A stretch of 6,596 nucleotides of DNA, from NCBI RefSeq assembly GCF_020742345.1, contig NZ_DYXC01000075.1, positions 1-6,596 of the forward strand, in the 5' to 3' direction. This document shows, piece after piece, positions 1 to 5,100 of this stretch (position 1 is the first letter of the stretch; each line of letters opens with the position of its first letter). Position numbers and translations under genes: made by a program. This DNA comes from Enteractinococcus helveticum (GTDB lineage Bacteria > Actinomycetota > Actinomycetes > Actinomycetales > Micrococcaceae). The notes beneath the pieces are model-generated. The model did no database searches, had not been told where the DNA came from, and saw only the letters and a list, made by a program, of their open reading frames with translations.

Positions 1-361
1 GAGTGAAATCCGTGGGAAGCGCGTTGAGCATATCGATGCGCTCACCATCAGAAACGCCTTCCAGCATGGCAGACAGGGCAGCATGCGTGCGCTTCCGACT
101 TTGGGCCTCACCGAGCTCCAATCTGCTGCCCACCCGGGTGACAAACTCTTCTGCATCGAATTTCACCTGGTTTTTAGCGTCACCCATATTGACTACCGAA
201 CCGAGTTCTTGCGGTAACTGCGCTGCAAAATTCGCCTGTGCGCCGTCGATATCTCGTTCCGCCAGCGTCTCGGCCACGGCAAGCAGCGTGTCATTGGCTG
301 CCTGCGTGGAGTGTATGTCCGCTCGTTGTTGGACAAGGTCAATCATCTGTGTCATGCGCAT
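1..361 (-). CDS. DUF2267 domain protein, 3' end cut by window edge
   Basis: This gene reads leftward and runs off the window, so only the first 120 residues are visible with no stop codon. The ATG at 361 is preceded by AGGAG with a 6-base gap, which favours it over a second in-frame ATG at 355. The protein is predicted soluble, with no signal peptide or membrane segment. It holds two helical half-repeats of the DUF2267 kind. The first is about residues 17-51, with an AAQLP motif at its end. The second is about residues 66-120, beginning FDAEEFVTRVG and ending in SDGERIDMLNALP. The spaced 'A..LP' and 'GE/DGE' motifs are what I recognise of the family. DUF2267 proteins are small and common in actinobacteria and have no established biochemical role; I do not assign one. 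The remaining C-terminal part cannot be judged. Confidence 0.8.
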   Translation of the reverse strand, partial: MRMTQMIDLVQQRADIHSTQAANDTLLAVAETLAERDIDGAQANFAAQLPQELGSVVNMGDAKNQVKFDAEEFVTRVGSRLELGEAQSRKRTHAALSAMLEGVSDGERIDMLNALPTDFT

Positions 362-531
362 AGCGTGCTCCTTTCGTCAACACTGCTGCAATGTGCCCGT
401 CCTGCGGCTGCTTGACCAGACACCACACCGTCTTTGGGCATTGAGTTATTGCATAGGGTGTTTTGTCCTTCTATTGTCTGCAGAAATCAATGCTTGAGCG
501 CAAGGGATTAGCGGATATTCTGCGCTGCTAC

Positions 532-564
532 ACAGCAAGTGAACAGCAAGAATGCAGCACGACA
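532..564 (+). repeat. Three imperfect 11-bp tandem repeats
   Basis: The 8-mer ACAGCAAG occurs at 532-539 and again at 543-550, followed by the related GCAGCACG at 554-561, giving an 11-base period. The spacing is close to one helical turn. It lies just upstream of the putative transporter promoter and could be an activator site, but so short a repeat may be chance. Confidence 0.3.
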
Positions 565-575
565 AGTCTGATGTT

Positions 576-604
576 TTGAGAGTGAACACCCCACGCCATA
601 CTGT
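576..604 (+). promoter_or_regulatory. Putative promoter of the serine transporter gene
   Basis: TTGAGA at 576-581 matches the -35 consensus TTGACA at five of six positions. After a 17-base spacer comes TACTGT at 599-604, which fits the loose actinobacterial -10 pattern TANNNT. Transcription would begin near 611, giving a leader of about 120 bases. The -10 is weak (three of six to TATAAT), so this is a candidate only. CATACT at 597-602 is an alternative -10 with a short 15-base spacer. Confidence 0.35.
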
Positions 605-714
605 GCATGGAGACGAAGCTGCGGTGTGGCTCGGGTACAACTCTGTCTGGCGGTCAGGCATGATAGAAAACAACCGGTGTCCGGCAGCGCGATAATGTGG
701 TGTTCAACGAGTAT

Positions 715-721
715 GAGGGAG
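715..721 (+). promoter_or_regulatory. Ribosome binding site that fixes a GTG start
   Basis: GAGGGAG is followed by an 8-base gap and then GTG at 730. The earlier in-frame GTG codons at 697 and 700 have no comparable purine-rich element before them, and neither does the later ATG at 766. This is why the transporter gene is started at 730. Confidence 0.6.
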
Positions 722-729
722 CCAACGTC

Positions 730-2049
730 GTGATATCTGACAAACCAACTGACCCTGAAGCCCCAATGAACGCCAGCGATTCGGCTCCTGACGAGGATAA
801 ACGTGCATCCCGAAAGCGGCGTCGTTTCGAAAATAGTTGGGCGATTTCACTCTTTGGTACAGCTGTTGGTGCTGGCATCCTGTTTCTTCCCATGAATGCC
901 GGGTCCGGCGGGGTCTGGCCACTGATTATCGCTACCCTACTGATTGGGCCGATGACGTTTTTTGCGCATCGCGGGCTGTCGCGGTTTGTGTCCGCCTCAG
1001 CGAATCCCGGTGCTGATATCACGGTGGTTGCCCGTGAGCTTTTTGGCCCGGTCGGTGGACAGGTTGTCACCGTCCTCTACTTCCTGGCGATCTTCCCCAT
1101 CGTGATGATCTATGGCATTGCCATTACCAATACCGTCGATAGCCTGCTGGTCGAGCAACTGCATTGGGGTGCGCCTCCCCGCTGGTTACTTTCCGGGGTG
1201 TTGATTGCACTGATGATGTTGGTGATGATTCTGGGGCAACGCGTCATGCTCGTGGCCATGCAATGGCTGGTCTACCCGCTCATCGCAGCCTTGCTCGGCG
1301 TCACGCTGTTTCTCATTCCGTCGTGGCAATTAAGTTTCATCACTGAGACGACTCCTGCATGGGGCGAGATGGGTCAAGCGCTCTTATTGGTCATCCCCGT
1401 GCTGATCTTTGCATTCAACTTCTCGCCGGCGGTTTCCCAATACACTCTTGCCATGCAACGACGCTATGGTCCTGAGTCTGATGCCCGCGGCAATGTGGTG
1501 CTGCGTCGAACCACCATGCTGCTGGTCGTTTTCACCATGGGGTTCGTCTGGTCCACCGTCCTGGCCCTGGGTGCCGACGGTCTTCAGCAAGCCCGGGAGG
1601 CAAACCTGCCGGTGTTGTCCTACCTGGCTCAGGTGATGGATGCCCCCTTCATTGAATATCTCGGTCCGGCGGTCGCTATTGCCGCAATTGGTTCCTCATT
1701 CTTTGGACATTATCTGGGTGCCGCCGAAGGAGCTGCCGGAATCGTCCGTTCAGTGGTGACGGCAGCAGGCAAAGAGCCCACCGAAAAAACCATCAGTTTC
1801 GGGGTGGCTGTCTTTATCTTCCTTTCCACCTGGGTAGTCGCAATTCTCGACGTCGGCATTTTAGACATGATCGAAACCCTGGCGGGCCCAATTATTGCTG
1901 TGGTGCTGTATCTGATGCCGATGTATGCGATTCATCGTTTCGACGCGTTGGAAAAATATCGGGGCAAGGCCTCCAACGTGTTCACTACCGTAGCCGGTAT
2001 CGCCGCGGTGGCCTGCATTATCTACCGAATCTTCGTTGTGGGACTTTAG
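730..2049 (+). CDS. Serine/threonine:H+ symporter, SdaC-like (HAAAP family)
   Basis: This is an inner-membrane amino-acid permease of the hydroxy/aromatic amino acid permease family, closest to E. coli SdaC and its relatives, which bring in L-serine (or threonine) with protons. The 439-residue protein has about 11 hydrophobic segments, the usual number and length for the family. Recognised family motifs are GTAVGAGILFLP in the first membrane segment (residues 43-54), FNFSPAVSQ around 229-237, SSFFGHYLGAAEG at 322-334, PMYAIHRF at 397-404 and KYRGKASNVF near 409-418. The first 35 or so residues are a charged, non-membrane leader rich in Asp, Glu, Lys and Arg. The gene starts at GTG 730 behind GAGGGAG; starts at 697 (450 residues) or 766 are possible. 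It stands alone, convergent with the SulP gene. Serine is the likeliest substrate, but threonine cannot be excluded, so I give no gene symbol. Confidence 0.88.
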   Translation: MISDKPTDPEAPMNASDSAPDEDKRASRKRRRFENSWAISLFGTAVGAGILFLPMNAGSGGVWPLIIATLLIGPMTFFAHRGLSRFVSASANPGADITVVARELFGPVGGQVVTVLYFLAIFPIVMIYGIAITNTVDSLLVEQLHWGAPPRWLLSGVLIALMMLVMILGQRVMLVAMQWLVYPLIAALLGVTLFLIPSWQLSFITETTPAWGEMGQALLLVIPVLIFAFNFSPAVSQYTLAMQRRYGPESDARGNVVLRRTTMLLVVFTMGFVWSTVLALGADGLQQAREANLPVLSYLAQVMDAPFIEYLGPAVAIAAIGSSFFGHYLGAAEGAAGIVRSVVTAAGKEPTEKTISFGVAVFIFLSTWVVAILDVGILDMIETLAGPIIAVVLYLMPMYAIHRFDALEKYRGKASNVFTTVAGIAAVACIIYRIFVVGL

Positions 2050-2107
2050 CCGACCTGAGCGCAGCTCTCGCCACCAGCCTCGGCCGGCCCGGCGTGCGTC
2101 GTCGTCG
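2050..2107. other. Convergent gap, GC-rich, no clear terminator
   Basis: The 58 bases between the two convergent transporter stop codons contain the palindrome GGCCGGCC (2082-2089) and a small hairpin, GCCG/CGGC with a 3-base loop (2083-2093). Neither strand has a T-tract after it, so a classical intrinsic terminator is not supported. Termination could be Rho-dependent, or lie inside a coding end. Confidence 0.4.
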
Positions 2108-3598
2108 TTATGTTTCCTGCGACCTGGCTGTTGGGCGGCCGAGTGGGAATTTGCCGCGCAGACCCAAAAATTCTACGGTTTTACCGCGTTGGGTGTAGCG
2201 TTCGTTGATGGCGTCCAGGGTGGCGGCGGTCGAGTGGTCCCAGATGTTGGCTTGGCGCAGATCAATGACGACGTGGTTGGGGTCTAGTGCGTATTCGAAC
2301 TGGTTGGCCAGGTCGTGAGATGAGGCGAAGAACAGTTGGCCGGTCACCAGGTAGGTGGCTTTGGTTTCGGCGTCGCTGATGCTGCGAGACACCGTGGCAA
2401 AGTGCGACACGTGTCGGACAAAGGCGATCATGGCGGCCAGTACGCCCAGACCCACCCCGACGGCCAGGTTCCCGGTGACCACGGTTGGGATGACGGTGAT
2501 GAGCATGACCAGGGTTTCGGATTTTGGCATGTTCTTCAGGGTGCGCGGGGCGATTGAGTGCCATTCGAAGGTTGCGTACGAGACGTAGACCATCACGGCG
2601 ACGAGCACAGCCATGGGCATCAGACCGACGATGTCGCCCAGGCCGATGGCCAAAATGAGCAGGAATAGGCCGGCGACGAAGGTCGAGATGCGGGTGCGGG
2701 CTCCGGAGGCGCGCACGTTGATCATGGTTTGGCCGATCATCGCGCAGCCGCCCATGCCGCCGAAGCATCCGGCCAGCATGTTGGAGGCACCCTGACCAAT
2801 AGATTCTCGGGTTTTATTGGAACCGGTGTCAGTAATATTGTCGACCAGTTGCGCCGTCATTAAGGATTCCAGTAAACCGACAACAGCCATGGCTAGGGCG
2901 GCCGGGAAGATGATTTCCAGGGTTTCCAGGTGAAAAGGGACATCCGGGATGAAGAAGAATGGCAGTTCGCTGGGGAGTTCGCCTTTATCTGCCACGGTGG
3001 GAACACTGATGTTGAAGATGATGACGATCAGGGTGACGACGATGATGGCGACCAGTGCCGACGGGACGACTTCGGTGACTTTGGGCCACAGGAAGATGAT
3101 GGCCAATCCCAGGGCAAACAGCGGGTAGACGGTCCAGGGTACGTCGATCAGATCGGGCAGCTGGGCAATAAAAATGAGGATTGCCAGAGCATTGACGAAA
3201 CCGGTCATGACCGATTGCGGGATGAACTTCATGAGTTTGGCAATGCCGAGGACCCCGAGCACAATCTGTAAGATGCCCGCCAGAATCACGGTGGCAAACA
3301 GGTATTGGATCCCGTGGGATGCCACAATTGGTGCGATCACGAGGGCGGTAGCGGCGGTGGCCGCGGAAATCATTGCCGGGCGTCCGCCGAGAAAGGAGAT
3401 CGACATGGCCATGATGCCGGCTGCGTAGAGTCCGATCTTGGGGTCGACGTCGGCGATGAGGGCAAACGCGATGGCCTCGGGAATTAATGCGAGCGCAACC
3501 ACCAGACCGGCCAGGATTTCAGTGCGCAGCCAGGCTGGTCGTTTGAAGGTTTCGCGAACGGATTGGCGTAAGGCAGGCGTAACCGTCGCCGCGGGCAT
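2108..3598 (-). CDS. SulP family inorganic anion transporter with STAS domain
   Basis: This 496-residue membrane protein belongs to the SulP/SLC26 family, whose bacterial members move sulfate, bicarbonate or dicarboxylates, usually with protons or sodium. Residues about 25-395 are a long run of hydrophobic helices. Family marks are GLVVALALIPEAIAFALIA (31-49, the first-helix signature), SAATAATALVIAP (78-90), the LLESLMTAQLVD region (242-253), and GGMGGCAMIGQTMINVRASG (280-299), typical of the Gram-positive and cyanobacterial branch. Residues about 411-482 form a cytoplasmic STAS domain, with VVIDLRQANIWDHSTAATLD (443-462) as the core strand-loop-helix and WDHST in the place of the phospho-serine loop. 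After the STAS domain only about 14 residues remain, ending RSQET. The ATG at 3598 follows AGAGG with a 6-base gap. Substrate cannot be read from sequence: bicarbonate and sulfate are both plausible, and there are no sulfate-assimilation genes next to it. Confidence 0.92.
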   Translation of the reverse strand: MPAATVTPALRQSVRETFKRPAWLRTEILAGLVVALALIPEAIAFALIADVDPKIGLYAAGIMAMSISFLGGRPAMISAATAATALVIAPIVASHGIQYLFATVILAGILQIVLGVLGIAKLMKFIPQSVMTGFVNALAILIFIAQLPDLIDVPWTVYPLFALGLAIIFLWPKVTEVVPSALVAIIVVTLIVIIFNISVPTVADKGELPSELPFFFIPDVPFHLETLEIIFPAALAMAVVGLLESLMTAQLVDNITDTGSNKTRESIGQGASNMLAGCFGGMGGCAMIGQTMINVRASGARTRISTFVAGLFLLILAIGLGDIVGLMPMAVLVAVMVYVSYATFEWHSIAPRTLKNMPKSETLVMLITVIPTVVTGNLAVGVGLGVLAAMIAFVRHVSHFATVSRSISDAETKATYLVTGQLFFASSHDLANQFEYALDPNHVVIDLRQANIWDHSTAATLDAINERYTQRGKTVEFLGLRGKFPLGRPTARSQET

Positions 3599-3626
3599 AC
3601 AACACCTCTGGAGTAGATTCTTGGAT

Positions 3627-3654
3627 CAGACCACACATCGACACACGTGGTCTG
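3627..3654. promoter_or_regulatory. Perfect 8-bp inverted repeat, putative operator
   Basis: CAGACCAC at 3627-3634 and GTGGTCTG at 3647-3654 are exact inverted copies around a 12-base spacer. The half-site centres are 20 bases apart, two helical turns, which suits a dimeric regulator. The repeat lies 28 bases upstream of the SulP start codon and just downstream of the predicted SulP -10, where a bound repressor would block transcription. It could instead fold as a hairpin in the leader RNA, but no T-tract follows. The regulator is unknown. Confidence 0.5.
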
Positions 3655-3665
3655 GGAACATCCGC

Positions 3666-3671
3666 ATTCTA
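3666..3671 (-). promoter_or_regulatory. Putative -10 element of the SulP gene
   Basis: Read on the minus strand this is TAGAAT, five of six to TATAAT. Transcription would start near 3659, giving a leader of about 60 bases that contains the inverted repeat. The -35 is poor: the best match, TTGCCA (3698-3693 on the minus strand), has a 21-base spacer, so an activator may be needed or the -10 may act alone. Confidence 0.45.
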
Positions 3672-3854
3672 CCGAGGTTTTGGGACATGGTGTGGCAAAG
3701 CCCTCAGGTTGATCTTTGAGGTCACGTGGTGCAAAGCGTTTCCAGCCGTGCAAGAACAACGATTTCAGTGATCTGCATGGTGTTACTGTGTGGAAATGCC
3801 ACCGCCGCAGGGGCAACAGATGCTAATTTCTGGTGAGAACGATAGCAAGACGCG

Positions 3855-3860
3855 TAGTCT
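3855..3860 (+). promoter_or_regulatory. -10-like element placed for a leaderless transcript
   Basis: TAGTCT fits TANNNT and ends 6 bases before the ATG at 3867, so a start 7 bases downstream of the element would fall on the A of that ATG. No Shine-Dalgarno sequence precedes the ATG. No good -35 hexamer is seen around 3831-3837 (GGTGAG-like). This supports, but does not prove, leaderless initiation of the SRPBCC gene. Confidence 0.35.
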
Positions 3861-3866
3861 GATCAG

Positions 3867-4367
3867 ATGGCACAACATACGCAATACCCTCAGCATGTCA
3901 ACGAAATCGATACCGGGCCCTTCACCATCAGTTACCGGGTGCACGTCAATGCATCTGTTGACCAGTTGTGGCCCCTGGTGGTGAATCCACACCGACATCA
4001 TGAATTGGACGGTAGCGGATCACTGTCGGCCCAGGTGAGTGGCCCCGAAGTCCTCACCGAAGGGGACACCTTTAATATTTGGATGCGGCAATTTGGGGTA
4101 CCCTACACGATCAAGATGCGAGTGCTCACCGCTGAGCCACACCATGAGATTGCGTGGCAACACCCGGCTAAGCACGTGTGGGCTTGGGCATTTGAAGCAG
4201 CCGGTGACGGTGGCACCTGGGTGACCGAAACCTTCGATTACCGCCAGGTGAGCCCGCTGATGCTGCGCGTGTGGAAAGCAATGGGCATGTTTAACCACAA
4301 CGCACACAATATCCGCGCAACGCTGCAAGGTCTGCAGACCCACTATGCCAAGGCCGTACATGACTAA
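3867..4367 (+). CDS. SRPBCC (polyketide cyclase/dehydrase-like) family protein
   Basis: This 166-residue soluble protein has the layout of a START/Bet v1-like SRPBCC domain, a helix-grip fold that encloses a hydrophobic ligand. The opening strand and helix is ISYRVHVNASVDQLWPLVVNP (residues 21-41), with the usual 'a.vd.lW..l.np..h' pattern. The middle strands include EGDTFNIW (65-72) and HEIAWQHP (93-100). The pair WAWAFEAAGDGGTWVTETFDY (105-125) is highly characteristic of actinobacterial members, which carry 'F.p.dGGT.VTE.fdy'. The C-terminal helix is about 137-162. There is no signal peptide. An in-frame TAG lies 12 bases before the ATG, so 3867 is the earliest possible ATG, yet no ribosome binding site precedes it. 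The gene overlaps the next one by 8 bases. The ligand is unknown, and family members include enzymes and mere binding proteins. Confidence 0.82.
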   Translation: MAQHTQYPQHVNEIDTGPFTISYRVHVNASVDQLWPLVVNPHRHHELDGSGSLSAQVSGPEVLTEGDTFNIWMRQFGVPYTIKMRVLTAEPHHEIAWQHPAKHVWAWAFEAAGDGGTWVTETFDYRQVSPLMLRVWKAMGMFNHNAHNIRATLQGLQTHYAKAVHD

Positions 4368-4956
4368 GCGACGACAGATTCATCGCATTACAGTATTCAC
4401 CGGATCACGACACGGCAACAGTGACGCCTATGTTCAAGCCGTGGAATCCTTCGCTGGCACTCTTGCTGACCATGGGTACGGCCTCGTATTTGGTGGCGGC
4501 AACGTGGGATTAATGGGTGTATTGGCCGATACGGTTCTGGCATCGGGTGGCGAAGTCACCGGTATTATGCCCGAATCCTTGACGACCCAGGAGATTCCGC
4601 ACCCGCATCTGACCAGCCTGGAGATTGTGCCGAATATGCACATCCGCAAAGAGCGCATGGCCGACCTCGGTGATGCTTTCGTCGCCCTACCGGGTGGAGC
4701 CGGCACGCTTGAGGAACTCTTCGAAGCCTGGACCTGGCAACAGCTAGGCATCCACACAAAACCGGTCGCGCTGCTCAATGTGGCAGGGTTCTGGGATCCA
4801 CTGCTTGCCATGCTCGATCACATGGCCGCTGCAGGTTTCATGCGCACAGAATTCACTAACGCGCTCATCGTAGAAAGTGACCCAGCGGCACTGCTTGCTG
4901 CGCTGGCCTCCTGGCAACCGCCCAAGCATCCATGGAAAGACCCACACATGAGTTAA
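4360..4956 (+). CDS. LOG family protein (TIGR00730), nucleotide 5'-monophosphate phosphoribohydrolase
   Basis: This 198-residue Rossmann-fold protein belongs to the LOG ('lonely guy') family. Characterised members hydrolyse cytokinin riboside 5'-monophosphate or AMP-like nucleotides to free base and ribose 5-phosphate. The family motifs are complete: ITVFTGSRHGN near the N-terminus (10-20), GGGNVGLMG (45-53, phosphate loop), the RKERM arginine/glutamate motif (96-100), and PGGAGTLEE (111-119, the catalytic PGGxGTxxE signature) followed by the FEAWTWQQLG helix. Length is usual for the family. ATG 4360 is preferred because AAGG lies 6 bases before it; ATG 4345 would add five residues without a good site. 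The start overlaps the end of the SRPBCC gene, suggesting coupled translation. In bacteria the true substrate is usually undetermined, so the cytokinin name should be read as a family label. Confidence 0.9.
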   Translation: MTKRRQIHRITVFTGSRHGNSDAYVQAVESFAGTLADHGYGLVFGGGNVGLMGVLADTVLASGGEVTGIMPESLTTQEIPHPHLTSLEIVPNMHIRKERMADLGDAFVALPGGAGTLEELFEAWTWQQLGIHTKPVALLNVAGFWDPLLAMLDHMAAAGFMRTEFTNALIVESDPAALLAALASWQPPKHPWKDPHMS

Positions 4957-5007
4957 TTTCGCTACACCCGGTACCGCTGTGTGAGTCCGACGACGTTGAA
5001 GAGCAGG

Positions 5008-5033
5008 TGCATGTTTCCTCAGGCAAGCATGCA
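5008..5033 (+). terminator. Hairpin downstream of the LOG gene, weak terminator candidate
   Basis: Bases 5008-5016 pair with 5025-5033 to give a 9-bp stem (one G-T wobble) around an 8-base loop. It lies 52 bases past the LOG stop codon. No T-tract follows, so it is not a standard intrinsic terminator. It may be a 3' end-stabilising structure or unrelated. Confidence 0.3.
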
Positions 5034-5041
5034 GACAACGG

Positions 5042-5050
5042 TTATCCACA
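5042..5050 (+). promoter_or_regulatory. Perfect DnaA-box 9-mer
   Basis: TTATCCACA is the consensus DnaA-binding sequence. It stands alone, 51 bases before the HNH gene start, so it is not an origin. It could bring DnaA control to that promoter or titrate DnaA, or be a chance match in AT-richer intergenic DNA. Confidence 0.35.
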
Positions 5051-5053
5051 TTC

Positions 5054-5062
5054 TGTGATTAT
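5054..5062 (+). promoter_or_regulatory. Possible extended -10 of the HNH gene
   Basis: TGT followed by GATTAT has the TGN-(-10) form, with four of six matches to TATAAT. Transcription would start near 5069, about 32 bases before the ATG. The best upstream hexamer, CAGACA at 5032-5037 (four of six to TTGACA), has a 19-base spacer. The DnaA box would lie between the two elements. Confidence 0.3.
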
Positions 5063-5076
5063 GGCTCCATTAAAGT

Positions 5077-5092
5077 TCGAAGAAATGCTGGA
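5077..5092 (+). promoter_or_regulatory. Degenerate SOS-box-like palindrome
   Basis: TCGAAGAAATGCTGGA resembles the actinobacterial LexA site TCGAAMANNTGTTCGA at 11 of 14 fixed positions. The left half is good, and the right half has two mismatches in bases that also form part of the HNH gene's ribosome binding site (TGGAG, 5089-5093). Several mycobacterial 13E12-family genes are known LexA targets, which makes the position notable. The match is imperfect and unproven. Confidence 0.3.
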
Positions 5093-5100
5093 GTGTCGGT

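Larger units (their letters stand above)
362..729. other. Divergent intergenic region, no gene
   Basis: These 368 bases separate the leftward DUF2267 gene from the rightward serine transporter. Open frames crossing it on both strands lack a ribosome binding site and resemble no family. It must hold promoters for both genes. A candidate for the transporter is listed separately. For the DUF2267 gene I see only weak -10-like sequences around 440-460 on the minus strand. Short 11-base periodic repeats lie at 532-564. No strong terminator is visible. Confidence 0.7.

Noticed and set aside
3..497. Plus-strand open frame of 164 codons
   Set aside because: It lies over the leftward DUF2267 gene, which has the better start, ribosome binding site and family match; the product is Ser/Cys/Arg-rich and resembles no family.
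654..1070. Minus-strand open frame of 138 codons
   Set aside because: It is antisense to the serine transporter, with no ribosome binding site and low-complexity composition typical of a shadow frame.
2262..2768. Minus-strand Arg/His-rich frame of 168 codons
   Set aside because: It is a shifted frame within the SulP gene; its Arg/His/Pro-rich composition comes from GC-rich codons read out of phase.
2930..3271. Very acidic Asp-rich plus-strand frame that could look like a calcium-binding or anti-restriction protein
   Set aside because: The Asp runs are the reverse complement of Val/Ile codons in the SulP membrane helices; it is an artefact of the antisense frame.
3700..3724. Hairpin CCTCA/TGAGG as a terminator or riboswitch part
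   Set aside because: The stem is only five firm pairs with a 10-base loop and no T-tract; it could easily be chance.
4434..4811. Minus-strand frame of 125 codons
   Set aside because: It is antisense to the LOG gene, whose motifs are complete on the other strand.
5042..5050. Origin of replication
   Set aside because: There is only one DnaA box and no dnaA, dnaN, AT-rich unwinding element or box cluster nearby.
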